Assembly (NCBI GenBank): GCA_041675905.1
Contig: JBAYSX010000007.1
Span: 50,023 to 114,022 of the forward strand
Direction of reading: 5' to 3'
Source of the DNA: Sandaracinobacteroides sp041675905
GTDB taxonomy: Bacteria > Pseudomonadota > Alphaproteobacteria > Sphingomonadales > Sphingomonadaceae
Length of the DNA: 64,000 bases
The notes under the pieces are model-generated. The model had not been told where the DNA came from, made no database searches, and saw nothing but the letters and a program-made list of their open reading frames with translations. Shown here piece after piece: positions 8,384 through 17,313 of the stretch. A program made the position numbers and the translations under genes. Within the stretch, counting starts at the first letter, position 1, and each line of letters begins with the position of its first letter.

Positions 8384-8992
8384 GTGGCGGCGGACGAAAT
8401 CCAGCTGCCGCTGCCGCTGCGGTGGAAGGCAGCGCAGGGTCAGAAGGATTTCTTTGTATCGACGGCCAACGTCGATGCCGTCCGCTATCTGGATAGCTGG
8501 GCGGCCTGGCCGCTGCCGGTCGCATTGTTGATTGGCCCGCCAGGTGCGGGCAAAAGCCATCTGGCAGCGATTTTTTCCAGGCGCGCCAATGCGCGGCTGA
8601 TCGACGACGCCGACCGCGTTTTGCAGGAAGAGGAATTGTTCCACGCATGGAACGATGCGGTGGAGAGCCGCCGGCCGCTGTTGCTGACGGCGCGCTCGGC
8701 GCCGGGAGACTGGAATCTGCTGTTGCCCGATCTGCTGTCCCGCCTCGCCGCCACGCCGCAGGCGCGGATCGGCGCGCCGGACGATGCACTGCTGGCCGCC
8801 GTGTTCGATAAACTATGGCGCGACCGCGGAATTACCGTTCCGCCCGACGTGCGCCGCTATGTGCTGACCCGCATCGAGCGCAGTTTCGAAGCCGTTGGCA
8901 AGGCGGTGGAGCGCCTCGACCAGGCGGCGCTCGCCGGGCAGCGACCATTGTCCATCCCGCTCGCACGGGAGACGCTTGACCCGGACGGCTGA
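8384..8992 (+). CDS. hda: Hda-like regulatory inactivator of DnaA (DnaA-family ATPase)
   Basis: Hda/HdaA proteins bind the beta clamp and stimulate ATP hydrolysis by DnaA, limiting re-initiation. The 202-residue protein has an N-terminal QLPLPL, which matches the clamp-binding QxxLxL pattern, then a DnaA-like AAA+ core with Walker A GPPGAGKSH (about residues 47-55) and an acidic Walker B-like RLIDDADRV. Unlike DnaA it lacks a DNA-binding domain IV. It starts with GTG, 3 bases after the preceding stop. In alphaproteobacteria HdaA plays the same part as E. coli Hda. The chief alternative is another DnaA-related ATPase. Confidence 0.85.
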   Translation: MAADEIQLPLPLRWKAAQGQKDFFVSTANVDAVRYLDSWAAWPLPVALLIGPPGAGKSHLAAIFSRRANARLIDDADRVLQEEELFHAWNDAVESRRPLLLTARSAPGDWNLLLPDLLSRLAATPQARIGAPDDALLAAVFDKLWRDRGITVPPDVRRYVLTRIERSFEAVGKAVERLDQAALAGQRPLSIPLARETLDPDG

Positions 8993-9028
8993 TCGGTTTC
9001 ATCTTCGAAAATCACTATAGGGCTGACC

Positions 9029-11224
9029 ATGCTTACGCTTTCGCACCGCACCAACGCCGACGCCGAACGCCCGCTGCTGATTCTCGGCGCCGAACGCTAT
9101 CTCAATCGCGAGCTTAGCTGGCTCAGCTTCAATTCCCGGGTGCTGGAGGAAGCGGATAATGAAGCCCATCCCCTGCTGGAACGGCTGCGCTTCCTGTCGA
9201 TTTCCGGCAGCAATCTCGATGAGTTCATCATGGTGCGGGTGGCGGGTCTGCGCGGCCAGGTGACGGAAGGGATCGAGACGCCTTCCCCCGAAGGCGCGAC
9301 GCCGGCGCAACAACTCACCGCAATTTCCACGGCTGTCGATGCGTTGATGGAACGCCAGCAGCAGTGTTTTATCACATTACGCAAATTACTGCGCGAGGCT
9401 GATTTCACGATCCTGCAGGAAAACGAAATCACGCTGGATGAGCAGGTCTGGCTGCGCGAACAGTTTCTCGACAATTTCTTCCCGGTATTAACACCGCAGG
9501 CTATCGACCCTGCCCATCCATTTCCTTTCATTCCCAACAAGGGCTTCACCCTGTTATTCGAGATGCGGCGGCAAAGCGGCGGCGAGTTGCTGAACGCCCT
9601 GTTGATGCTGCCGCCAATGCTGCCGCGTTTCGTCCGCCTGCCGGGTGAAAGCGTCCGGGTACTTGCCATTGAAAAGGCGCTGCGTCTGCAATTTCCGCTG
9701 CTGTTTCCCGGTTTCGACCTGCTGGGCCAGGGCTCGGTACGGATCATCCGCGACAGCGATATCGAGGTGGAAGAAGAAGCCGAGGACCTCGTCCGCTACT
9801 ATAAAACCGCGATCAAGCGGCGGCGGCGCGGCGAAGTTATCAGTCTGGAGATCGAAGCCGAAACGCCACCGGCGCTGAAGGAAATGGTCCGGCGTTCGCT
9901 GCTGGTCAGCGATCAGGAAGTGAATGAAGTCGAAGGCATATTGGGCATTTCCGATCTGCAGCAACTGGTGGACGAAGACCGGCCCGACCTGAAATTCGCG
10001 CCGTTTACGCCGCGCTTTCCCGAGCGCATCCGCGAGCATGGCGGCGATTGTTTCGCGGCCATTCGCGCCAAGGACATCGTCGTCCACCACCCGTATGAAA
10101 GTTTCGATGTGGTGCTGGCGTTCCTGCGCCAGGCCGCCGCCGATCCCGATGTCATCGCGATCAAGCAGACGCTGTATCGTACCGGCAAGAACAGCCCCAT
10201 CGTCCGGGCGCTGATCGACGCCGCCGAAGCCGGAAAATCGGTGACGGCCATCGTCGAACTGAAAGCCCGTTTCGACGAGGAGCAAAATCTGACCTGGGCT
10301 GCCGAACTGGAACGCGCCGGCGTTCAGGTAGTCTACGGCTTTATCGAATGGAAAACCCACGCGAAAATGTCGATGGTGGTACGCCGCGAAGGCCCGTCTA
10401 TTGCCACCTATATGCATTTCGGCACCGGCAATTATCACCCGACGACCGCCAAAATCTATACGGACCTCAGCTTTTTCACCGCCGACCCGCGCCTTGCCCG
10501 CGATGCGGCACAGATTTTCAATTACATCACCGGCTATGTCGAGCCGCCGAATCTTGAACTGATTGCCATGTCGCCCATCTCCCTGCGTTCGACGCTGATG
10601 GCCGGCATCGATGGGGAAATCGCCCATGTCCGCGACGGGCGGCCAGGGGCTGTCTGGGCGAAGATGAACAGCCTGGTCGATCCGATCATCATTGAAAAAC
10701 TCTACGAAGCCAGCACCGCCGGAGTCGAAATCGATCTGATCGTACGCGGCATCTGCTGTCTTCGCCCCGGTGTTCCCGGCTTATCGGAAAATATCCGCGT
10801 TCGCTCCATCATCGGGCGTTTTCTGGAGCATAGCCGCATCGCCGCATTTGGCGACGGCCATCCGATGCCCAGTCGCCATGCTGACGTCTATATCAGCTCC
10901 GCCGACTGGATGCCGCGCAACTTCGACCGCCGCGTCGAGACACTGATCGCCATCCGCAACCCGACGGTGCATGCGCAAATTCTCGACCAGGTGATGCTCG
11001 CCAACCTGAAAGATACCGAGCAAAGCTGGGAGATGCTGCCGGACGGCAGCTATCGCCGCCTTGATCCCGGGCCCGAGCCATTCAACCTTCACCGCTATTT
11101 CATGACCAACCCGTCGCTGTCCGGGCGTGGCCAGGCGCTCCGGCGGGTGGGCGGCGGGCCGCGGGTGTTGAAGACCGTCGAGGACGAAGAAGCAGAAGAC
11201 ATGCCTCCGGCGGCCGGGGCCTGA
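9029..11224 (+). CDS. ppk1: Polyphosphate kinase 1
   Basis: Ppk1 reversibly polymerises the gamma-phosphate of ATP into inorganic polyphosphate through a phosphohistidine. The 731-residue protein covers the N, H, C1 and C2 domains. The probable phosphorylated residue is His444 in EWKTHAKMSMVVRREG, and the second conserved histidine is His601 in GRFLEHSRI; these correspond to His435 and His592 of E. coli. The N-terminal ERYLNRELSWLSFNSRVLEEA is typical. It follows the hda gene by 36 bases. No ppx follows: the gene ends in a large hairpin and faces a convergent gene. Confidence 0.97.
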   Translation: MLTLSHRTNADAERPLLILGAERYLNRELSWLSFNSRVLEEADNEAHPLLERLRFLSISGSNLDEFIMVRVAGLRGQVTEGIETPSPEGATPAQQLTAISTAVDALMERQQQCFITLRKLLREADFTILQENEITLDEQVWLREQFLDNFFPVLTPQAIDPAHPFPFIPNKGFTLLFEMRRQSGGELLNALLMLPPMLPRFVRLPGESVRVLAIEKALRLQFPLLFPGFDLLGQGSVRIIRDSDIEVEEEAEDLVRYYKTAIKRRRRGEVISLEIEAETPPALKEMVRRSLLVSDQEVNEVEGILGISDLQQLVDEDRPDLKFAPFTPRFPERIREHGGDCFAAIRAKDIVVHHPYESFDVVLAFLRQAAADPDVIAIKQTLYRTGKNSPIVRALIDAAEAGKSVTAIVELKARFDEEQNLTWAAELERAGVQVVYGFIEWKTHAKMSMVVRREGPSIATYMHFGTGNYHPTTAKIYTDLSFFTADPRLARDAAQIFNYITGYVEPPNLELIAMSPISLRSTLMAGIDGEIAHVRDGRPGAVWAKMNSLVDPIIIEKLYEASTAGVEIDLIVRGICCLRPGVPGLSENIRVRSIIGRFLEHSRIAAFGDGHPMPSRHADVYISSADWMPRNFDRRVETLIAIRNPTVHAQILDQVMLANLKDTEQSWEMLPDGSYRRLDPGPEPFNLHRYFMTNPSLSGRGQALRRVGGGPRVLKTVEDEEAEDMPPAAGA

Positions 11225-11242
11225 GGGCGTTCGTTCGCTGGC

Positions 11243-11322
11243 TGTTCCATGTCGCTCCCCCTCCCAACCACCCGCAGGATATGACCATATCGGGTGGTTG
11301 GGAGGGGAAGCGGGATGGAACA
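11243..11322. terminator. Long bidirectional hairpin between ppk1 and a convergent gene
   Basis: A perfect 17-base arm CCCCTCCCAACCACCCG (11258-11274) pairs with 11291-11307 around a 16-base loop. Outside it, CGCT (11253-11256) can pair with AGCG (11309-11312), and TGTTCCAT (11243-11250) with ATGGAACA (11315-11322). The structure lies between two convergent genes, so it probably ends transcription from both sides, although neither strand has a long U-tract. Its size is unusual for a simple terminator. Confidence 0.7.
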
Positions 11323-11341
11323 GGCTTGCTTCATCAAAAAA

Positions 11342-12379
11342 TCAGAATGCTTTACTGACGTTTACCAACAGGCTTTCGGTTTTCCCGATCTGCACACCGT
11401 TCACATGCTCATAAACCGGGCGGACATATTCCAGCCCGAGACGAAAGCCATGCAACGCGCCGCCGGTAGCAACGAAATTCACGCCCGCACCCAGATCGAG
11501 GCGGCGACCACCATAATTGGCCTGAAAGTCGGGCGGCGAATTATGCAGGTGTGGGCCGTTGTAATGGCCCTTGATGCCCCCTTCATCCGTATAAGCCGCA
11601 CGCGCCGACAGGGATACAGCGTCCGACAGGCGGCCACTCAGCCAGCCGGTGGTGGTGAACCGATCGCCGAGGCGATAACCGCTGGAATTACGATTTTCGG
11701 CACGGAACAAATAGCTGGCCTGCGCGCCCCAGCCAAGAATTCCGGCGTTGCCGGTAGCGGTAAGTCCCGTCAGCAGATCCCAGGTGCCGGATCCCATCTG
11801 CATCATGTAATGCTGGAAATTTCCGTTGGCGTCGCGCTTTTTTACGCTGCCCGTGGGCACATGCACACCCAGCGTCGTATGCAAACGAAATGCCGGATCG
11901 CGGGTCAGCGAGATCAGCGCCGAGACTTCTGTATCACCAAAGCCATCAACGCTGTGATCGTGAATCTGGCCGGGCATCATCATATGACCGCTACCGTGAC
12001 CGCCGTGCGCATCGCCCGGCAGACCAACCATCTTCATGTCCATTTTCATATAATGCGGCATGACCATGAGCGTCACCCGATCGGACGGCGCCCACATCAG
12101 GTCAAGCATCGCCATATCCATCCGCATCGAATGTACGCCAACGCCATAACCGCGCGCGGCCACTTCGGCATCGGAAATCTTGTCGGTGCCGGCTTTCATA
12201 TCGCCGCCAAACCATTCGCGTGACAGGCGAAGGCCGATCATCACCTCGCCTGCGCCATGGACATGATCAGACATGACGCCGGCGGGCGCATGATCGTCGG
12301 CGCGTACGCCATGCGCCAGCGCGGGTGTGGAAAGCATGATGGGCAGCAGGGCGCACAATGCGCCGGAACGAATTCGCAT
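11342..12379 (-). CDS. Met/His-rich outer-membrane beta-barrel protein, possibly metal-related
   Basis: The 345-residue product has a signal peptide (cleavage likely after ALA, residue 22) and alternating hydrophobic strands ending in a terminal Phe (NVSKAF), typical of outer-membrane barrels. Its first half is unusually rich in Met and His (about residues 60-145, for example MRMDMAMLDLMW and HGGHGSGHMMMPG), suggesting soft-metal binding. It resembles the broad 'transporter' barrels of the Phenol_MetA_deg type. ATG at 12379 is preferred over upstream starts because it begins the signal peptide. The DUF2946-like gene 62 bases upstream probably belongs to the same operon. A copper role is inferred from composition and neighbour only. 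Confidence 0.65.
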   Translation of the reverse strand: MRIRSGALCALLPIMLSTPALAHGVRADDHAPAGVMSDHVHGAGEVMIGLRLSREWFGGDMKAGTDKISDAEVAARGYGVGVHSMRMDMAMLDLMWAPSDRVTLMVMPHYMKMDMKMVGLPGDAHGGHGSGHMMMPGQIHDHSVDGFGDTEVSALISLTRDPAFRLHTTLGVHVPTGSVKKRDANGNFQHYMMQMGSGTWDLLTGLTATGNAGILGWGAQASYLFRAENRNSSGYRLGDRFTTTGWLSGRLSDAVSLSARAAYTDEGGIKGHYNGPHLHNSPPDFQANYGGRRLDLGAGVNFVATGGALHGFRLGLEYVRPVYEHVNGVQIGKTESLLVNVSKAF

Positions 12380-12441
12380 GAATATAATCCCTGATCTGGC
12401 CAGCACGCTCAGGCAAGCGGCTGGCAATTAAAACAATCGGA

Positions 12442-12846
12442 TCAGGAAAAAGCCGGTGGTGCGTGGGATGGCGGTCGTAGCCAGATCAGACGCGGCGATA
12501 CGGACGAAGTGTGGCGGCGGATACCGGCCAACAGGATAAAGACCAGGGCGAGCGCCAGCAGGATCGCATCCGCCCCACCCGTCAACGGTGCGAGGAGGCT
12601 CCCGAAAGCGCAGGGCTGATCTACGGTCGGAGGCAGATCGGCGGAGCCGGCCGCATCACCGTCGCGCGGCATCGCTATATAAACCTGCTGCAAGCCCGCG
12701 TCGGTACACAGGACCACTGTAATACCGCCGTTGCCCGCAACCGGCATGAACCCCGCCGGCACCAGCAAGCGCAACAGCAAACCCGCAAGCAGCAGCGCCG
12801 CCACGGCAGAGGGGTAGCGGGCAATCATGCGGCGCAGCGGATACAT
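12442..12846 (-). CDS. DUF2946-like small membrane protein
   Basis: This 134-residue protein has a hydrophobic N-terminal segment (about 12-32, AVAALLLAGLLLRLLVPAGFMP), a middle region with two cysteines (CTDAG and QPCAF), and a second membrane segment (about 90-110). The arrangement LLLRLLVPAGFMP followed by a Cys and a C-terminal RPPSHAPPA matches DUF2946-type proteins, which often lie next to copper-related outer-membrane genes. It is upstream of the Met/His-rich barrel gene. The function is not established. Confidence 0.6.
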   Translation of the reverse strand: MYPLRRMIARYPSAVAALLLAGLLLRLLVPAGFMPVAGNGGITVVLCTDAGLQQVYIAMPRDGDAAGSADLPPTVDQPCAFGSLLAPLTGGADAILLALALVFILLAGIRRHTSSVSPRLIWLRPPSHAPPAFS

Positions 12847-12902
12847 GCACGCCGTTTCGCATCAGGCATTGCCCAATGCGACCGTTAAATTGTCGCAGCC
12901 AC

Positions 12903-12937
12903 CAAAAGAAAAGGAGCCGGCGGATCGCTCCGCCGGC
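12903..12937 (-). terminator. Rho-independent terminator of groESL
   Basis: On the minus strand GCCGGCGGA and TCCGCCGGC form a perfect 9-base stem (12916-12937) with a 4-base loop, followed by TCCTTTTCTTTT (12903-12914). It begins 28 bases beyond the groEL stop, as expected for the end of a highly expressed operon. Confidence 0.85.
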
Positions 12938-12965
12938 CCCCGGTTTCATGTGGTATGGGGCGGGA

Positions 12966-14615
12966 TCAGAAGTCCATGCCGCCCATGCCGCCCATGCCAC
13001 CCATACCGCCGCCCATCGGCATTGCCGGCTTGTCGTCCGGCAGTTCCGCGATGGTCGCTTCGGTGGTGATCAGCAGGCCAGCAACCGAAGCCGCATTTTG
13101 CAGCGCGGTACGAACAACCTTGGTCGGATCGACAACGCCGGCCGCCAGCAGGTTTTCATACTCTTCCGTCTGGGCGTTGAAGCCCTTCGTCGGATCATTG
13201 CCTTCCAGCAGCTTTCCGGCGACCACGGCACCGTCGACGCCGGCATTTTCAGCGATCTGACGGACGGGCGCCTGCAGCGCACGACGGACAATGTCGATGC
13301 CGCGGGTCTGGTCTTCGTTGGCGCCTGTCAGGCCTTCGAGCGACTTGATGGCGTAGAGCAGCGCCGTACCGCCGCCAGGCACAATGCCTTCCTCGACAGC
13401 TGCGCGGGTCGCGTGCAGCGCATCGTCCACACGGTCCTTGCGCTCCTTCACTTCGACTTCGGTCGAACCGCCAACCTTGATCACGGCCACACCACCGGCG
13501 AGCTTCGCCAGACGTTCCTGCAGCTTTTCGCGGTCATAGTCGGAAGTCGTGGTTTCGATCTGCGCGCGGATCTGCTCGACCCGGCCCTTGATCGCATCGG
13601 CCGCACCCGCACCATCGACGATGGTGGTGTTGTCCTTGTCGATCGTAACCTTCTTGGCCTGACCGAGAAGTTGCAGCGTGACGCTTTCCAGCTTGATGCC
13701 GAGATCTTCGGAGATCAGTTCGCCGGCGGTCAGCGTGGCGATGTCTTCGAGGATCGCCTTGCGACGATCGCCAAAACCCGGAGCCTTGACGGCTGCGACC
13801 TTCAGGCCACCGCGCAGCTTGTTGACGACGAGGGTCGCCAGCGCTTCGCCTTCGACGTCTTCGGCGATGATCAGCAGCGGACGGCCCGACTGCACCACGG
13901 CTTCGAGCACCGGCAGCAGCGCCTGCAGGTTCGACAGCTTCTTTTCGTGGATCAGGATGTAGGGGTTTTCGAGTTCCACCAACATTTTTTCAGCGTTGGT
14001 GATGAAATACGGGCTGAGATAGCCGCGATCGAACTGCATGCCTTCGACGACATCTAGTTCGAAATCGAGACCCTTGGCTTCCTCGACGGTGATCACGCCT
14101 TCCTTGCCGACCTTGTCCATCGCTTCGGCGATCTTTTCGCCCACGACAGTGTCGCCATTGGCCGAGATTATGCCGACTTGCGCGATTTCGGAGGAGTTGA
14201 CCACCGGCTTCGAACGCGCTTGCAGATCTTCAACAACCTTCGTAACGGCGAGATCGATGCCGCGCTTCAGGTCCATCGGGCCGATGCCAGCCGAAACCGA
14301 ACGCAGACCTTCGCGGACAATGGCCTGGGCCAGAACCGTTGCGGTGGTCGTGCCGTCGCCGGCCTTGTCGTTGGTCTTGGATGCAACTTCGCGCACCAGT
14401 TGCGCGCCGATGTTCTGGAACTTGTCCTTGAGCTCGATTTCCTTGGCGACGGTTACGCCGTCCTTGGTGATGCGCGGAGCGCCGAAGCTCTTTTCGATCA
14501 CGACGTTACGGCCCTTCGGCCCCAGCGTCACTTTTACCGCATCGGCAAGGATATCTACACCTTGCAGAATGCGTTCGCGGGCGTCACGCCCGAACTTTAC
14601 GTCTTTTGCTGCCAT
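12966..14615 (-). CDS. groEL: Chaperonin GroEL (60 kDa)
   Basis: GroEL forms the double-ring ATP-driven folding chamber in the cytoplasm. The 549-residue protein begins AAKDVKFGRDARERILQGVDILADAV, carries the ATP-site motif DGTTTATVLAQAI, and ends in the Gly-Met tail GGMGGMGGMDF. Length and motifs are standard. It follows groES by 34 bases and ends in a strong terminator. Expression should be heat-inducible through the CIRCE operator upstream of groES. Confidence 0.98.
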   Translation of the reverse strand: MAAKDVKFGRDARERILQGVDILADAVKVTLGPKGRNVVIEKSFGAPRITKDGVTVAKEIELKDKFQNIGAQLVREVASKTNDKAGDGTTTATVLAQAIVREGLRSVSAGIGPMDLKRGIDLAVTKVVEDLQARSKPVVNSSEIAQVGIISANGDTVVGEKIAEAMDKVGKEGVITVEEAKGLDFELDVVEGMQFDRGYLSPYFITNAEKMLVELENPYILIHEKKLSNLQALLPVLEAVVQSGRPLLIIAEDVEGEALATLVVNKLRGGLKVAAVKAPGFGDRRKAILEDIATLTAGELISEDLGIKLESVTLQLLGQAKKVTIDKDNTTIVDGAGAADAIKGRVEQIRAQIETTTSDYDREKLQERLAKLAGGVAVIKVGGSTEVEVKERKDRVDDALHATRAAVEEGIVPGGGTALLYAIKSLEGLTGANEDQTRGIDIVRRALQAPVRQIAENAGVDGAVVAGKLLEGNDPTKGFNAQTEEYENLLAAGVVDPTKVVRTALQNAASVAGLLITTEATIAELPDDKPAMPMGGGMGGMGGMGGMDF

Positions 14616-14649
14616 ATCTGTCTGTCCCTCGATAATATTTAAAAGAAAA

Positions 14650-14940
14650 CTATTTCTCGATGATACCGAGAATATCGCTTTCCTTCAGGATGATGAGGTC
14701 TTCGCCATTCAGCTTTACTTCCGTGCCCGACCATTTTCCGATCAGCACACGATCTCCAACCTTGACGTCGAGTTTGATACGATCGCCATCTTCATCACGG
14801 GCGCCCTTGCCAACCGCAATGATCTCGCCTTCCTGGGGCTTTTCCTTGGCTGTGTCGGGAATGATAATGCCGCCGGCCGTCTTTTCTTCGGCCTCGACGC
14901 GGCGCACGAGTACGCGATCGTGCAGCGGGGTGAAGGTCAT
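14650..14940 (-). CDS. groES: Co-chaperonin GroES (10 kDa)
   Basis: GroES is the heptameric lid of the GroEL chamber. The 96-residue protein starts TFTPLHDRVLVRRVEAEEKTAGGI, the last part being the mobile loop that contacts GroEL, and ends in the typical DLIILKESDILGII. ATG at 14940 follows AGAGGG; a longer reading from 14985 would cross the 5' leader that carries the operator. First gene of the groESL operon. Confidence 0.98.
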   Translation of the reverse strand: MTFTPLHDRVLVRRVEAEEKTAGGIIIPDTAKEKPQEGEIIAVGKGARDEDGDRIKLDVKVGDRVLIGKWSGTEVKLNGEDLIILKESDILGIIEK

Positions 14941-14978
14941 ATTATCCCTCTTCTGTCGCTTGAGCGTTGAAACTGCTG

Positions 14979-15005
14979 TTAGCACTCAAAGGTGTCGAGT
15001 GCTAA
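14979..15005 (-). promoter_or_regulatory. CIRCE operator (HrcA binding site)
   Basis: TTAGCACTC (14979-14987), nine bases, then GAGTGCTAA (14997-15005): an exact match to the CIRCE consensus TTAGCACTC-N9-GAGTGCTAA. It lies 38 bases upstream of the groES start and right at the predicted transcription start, where bound HrcA would block initiation until heat shock. Confidence 0.97.
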
Positions 15006-15013
15006 CAACGCAG

Positions 15014-15042
15014 GAGATAGGCCGCGCGCCTTGCCGGGTCAA
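15014..15042 (-). promoter_or_regulatory. Predicted housekeeping-type promoter of groESL
   Basis: On the minus strand TTGACC (15042-15037) and TATCTC (15019-15014) are separated by exactly 17 bases. The -10 element ends 8 bases before the CIRCE operator, placing the start site at the operator edge. This is the clearest promoter in the window. Confidence 0.7.
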
Positions 15043-15072
15043 GACACCCCGCCGGCAATTCAGCGATGAAAT

Positions 15073-15771
15073 TTATTCGACGGTAACAGCCGTATCGAGA
15101 GAATAGCCCGCCGAACGGACGGTGCGGATCAGATCGGGCTGGTTACCGGCGTTGATCGCCTTCCGCAGTCGCCGGATATGCACATCCACCGTGCGTTCCT
15201 CGACATCGGAATCCCGCCCCCACACCGCGTTCAGCAATTGTTCGCGACTGAAAACCCGGCCTGGATGCTGGAGAAAATGCCGTAACAACCGGAATTCGGT
15301 CGGCCCCAGTTGCACCGCCACTCCATCGCGCGTGACACGGTGGGAAGTCGTGTCCATCACGAGATCGCCATAAGTCAGGTTGCCGCCGGCAAGGCCCGGG
15401 CGCATACGCCGCATCAACGCCTTTACCCGCGCTACCAGTTCGCGTGGTGAAAATGGCTTCACCATATAGTCATCCGCGCCGGTCTCCAGCCCGCGCACCC
15501 GATCGGCTTCCTCGCCCCGGGCTGTCAGCATGATAATCGGCACGTCGCCCATGGCTTCACTGCGTCGCAGGCGCCGGCACACCTCGATGCCCGGCAATCC
15601 CTCGATCATCCAGTCGAGCAGGATCAGATCCGGTTGCTCATATTCGGCGATTACCAGCGCTTCCTCGCCATCGGCGGTCGTCAGGACGTCAAAATCCTCG
15701 GCCTCGAGATTATAACGTATCAGCTCGACCAGGCCGACATCATCTTCAATCAGAAGGATCCTGGGCTTCAT
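15073..15771 (-). CDS. phoB: Phosphate regulon response regulator PhoB
   Basis: PhoB is the OmpR-type regulator that activates phosphate-starvation genes when phosphorylated by PhoR. The 232 residues comprise a receiver domain with the acidic pair DD at 10-11, phospho-acceptor Asp53 (DLILLDWM), Thr83 and Lys105 (MVKPF), then a winged-helix domain ending in EERTVDVHIRRLRKAIN and TVRSAGYSLD. The ATG overlaps the phoU stop by 4 bases (ATGA). It is the last gene of the pst operon rather than lying beside phoR as in E. coli. Confidence 0.95.
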   Translation of the reverse strand: MKPRILLIEDDVGLVELIRYNLEAEDFDVLTTADGEEALVIAEYEQPDLILLDWMIEGLPGIEVCRRLRRSEAMGDVPIIMLTARGEEADRVRGLETGADDYMVKPFSPRELVARVKALMRRMRPGLAGGNLTYGDLVMDTTSHRVTRDGVAVQLGPTEFRLLRHFLQHPGRVFSREQLLNAVWGRDSDVEERTVDVHIRRLRKAINAGNQPDLIRTVRSAGYSLDTAVTVE

Positions 15772-16490
15772 GATTTCGCGCCGGTGCTCCCGAATATGGC
15801 CGAACTGTCGCCGCGCGGACGATCCCCGATGTAATCGCCGGTGACGGAATAATGCACCATTTCGGCGATATTCGTCGCATGATCGCCAATGCGTTCCAGA
15901 TTTTTGGCGATGAACAGCACATGCGCCGATGGCGTGATGTGATGCGGGTTTTCCATCATATAGGTGAGCAGCGAGCGGAACAGGCTGTTGTAAAAATCAT
16001 CGACCTGACGATCGCGCTTCAGCACTTCACGCGCGAGCGTCGCGTCACGCTCGATATAGGAATCGAGCGCATCATGCACCATGGCTGACGCCGCGCGCGC
16101 CATTTCGGGAATGATGACCAGCGGCCCGACGGGCGCCTCCTTGCTCACCACCGCCACGCGCCTGGCGATATTCTTGGCGTAGTCGCCGATGCGCTCGATG
16201 ACCGCCGAGATCTTCAGTGCGGCAATCGCCTCACGCAAATCGTCCGCCATGGGCGCGCGCAGTGCGATCATGGTGATCACCTGGCGTTCGGCTTCAGCCT
16301 CCAGCCGGTCCAGTTCCTTGTCCTGCTCCACAACCATGCGCGCCGCATCACCATCGCGTTGCATCAGCGCATCAATTGCGGTGGCAATTTGCACTTCGGC
16401 AATCCCGCCCATCTGGCTGATCAAGGTACGCAGCTGATCGATCTCCTGATCGAAAGCCTTGATCGTATGTCCACCCGGACCTTGTGGCAT
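15768..16490 (-). CDS. phoU: Phosphate signalling protein PhoU
   Basis: PhoU is a cytoplasmic all-helical protein that links the state of the Pst transporter to PhoR. The 240-residue reading begins HTIKAFDQEIDQLRTLISQMGG and contains the two PhoU repeats with metal-ligand helices (DRLEAEAERQVI; RQVDDFYNSLF; LERIGDHATNIAEMV). I chose ATG 16490 because GAGGAG precedes it by 9 bases and homology starts there; an in-frame ATG at 16511 would overlap pstB. It lies between pstB and phoB in one operon. Confidence 0.94.
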   Translation of the reverse strand: MPQGPGGHTIKAFDQEIDQLRTLISQMGGIAEVQIATAIDALMQRDGDAARMVVEQDKELDRLEAEAERQVITMIALRAPMADDLREAIAALKISAVIERIGDYAKNIARRVAVVSKEAPVGPLVIIPEMARAASAMVHDALDSYIERDATLAREVLKRDRQVDDFYNSLFRSLLTYMMENPHHITPSAHVLFIAKNLERIGDHATNIAEMVHYSVTGDYIGDRPRGDSSAIFGSTGAKS

Positions 16491-16503
16491 TATCGCGTTC
16501 TCC

Positions 16504-17313
16504 TCAGCCATATCGACCCGTGATATAGTCCTTGGTACGCGGTTCACGCGGATTTGTAAAAATTTCCCGCGTATCGCCATATTCAACCATCGTGCCGAGG
16601 TGGAAAAAGGCGGTTTTCTGGCTGACGCGCGCCGCCTGCTGCATATTATGCGTAACGATTACAATCGCATAGCGGCCGCGCAATTCGTCGATCAACTCTT
16701 CAATGCGGGCGGTGGCAATCGGGTCAAGAGCAGACGCCGGCTCGTCCATCAAAATGACTTCGGGGTTCACGGCAACGGCGCGCGCGATGCAAAGCCGCTG
16801 TTGCTGGCCGCCGGAAAGCGCAAGACCGGAATCCGTCAGCCGGTCTTTCACCTCATCCCACAAGCCGGCACTGCGAAGGGCTTTTTCGACAATCGCGTCC
16901 ATGTCGCCGCGCTTTTCGGCAAGCCCGTGGATGCGCGGACCATAAGCGACATTCTCATAAATGGTTTTGGGGAACGGATTGGGCTTCTGGAACACCATGC
17001 CGACGCGGGCGCGTAACTGCACCACATCCATGCCGGAGGAGTAAATATCCTGACCGTCCAGCCGGATATCACCCGACACCCGCGCCGATTCCACCGTGTC
17101 GTTCATGCGGTTCAAACAGCGCAGGAAGGTAGACTTGCCGCAGCCCGACGGGCCAATGAACGCTGTCACCTCGTCCGTCGTAATGTCGATGGATACGTCT
17201 TTCAGCGCCTGTTTCGCGCCATAGAACACCGACACATCGCGGGCCGTCATCTTGATCCGGGCCGGCGTCGCGGCGGCATCTGTCACACGATCTGCCAGAT
17301 TCATCTCGTTCAC
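16504..17313 (-). CDS. pstB: Phosphate ABC transporter ATP-binding protein PstB
   Basis: PstB powers high-affinity phosphate import through PstCA. The 269-residue protein has Walker A GPSGCGKST, ABC signature LSGGQQQRLCIARA, Walker B VILMDEPASALDP and the H-loop region IVIVTHNMQQAARVS. The GTG at 17313 overlaps the pstA stop (GTGA); an in-frame ATG at 17304 is an alternative start that changes only three residues. Confidence 0.97.
   Translation of the reverse strand: MNEMNLADRVTDAAATPARIKMTARDVSVFYGAKQALKDVSIDITTDEVTAFIGPSGCGKSTFLRCLNRMNDTVESARVSGDIRLDGQDIYSSGMDVVQLRARVGMVFQKPNPFPKTIYENVAYGPRIHGLAEKRGDMDAIVEKALRSAGLWDEVKDRLTDSGLALSGGQQQRLCIARAVAVNPEVILMDEPASALDPIATARIEELIDELRGRYAIVIVTHNMQQAARVSQKTAFFHLGTMVEYGDTREIFTNPREPRTKDYITGRYG

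Noticed and set aside
11294..12223. 309-codon plus-strand frame opposite the Met/His-rich barrel gene
   Set aside because: The minus-strand reading has a signal peptide and barrel pattern; the plus frame is rich in His, Arg and Thr with no domain.
12876..14057. Long plus-strand frame opposite groEL
   Set aside because: It mirrors the certain groEL gene; high-GC codon bias opens the antisense frame, and its translation has no recognisable domain.
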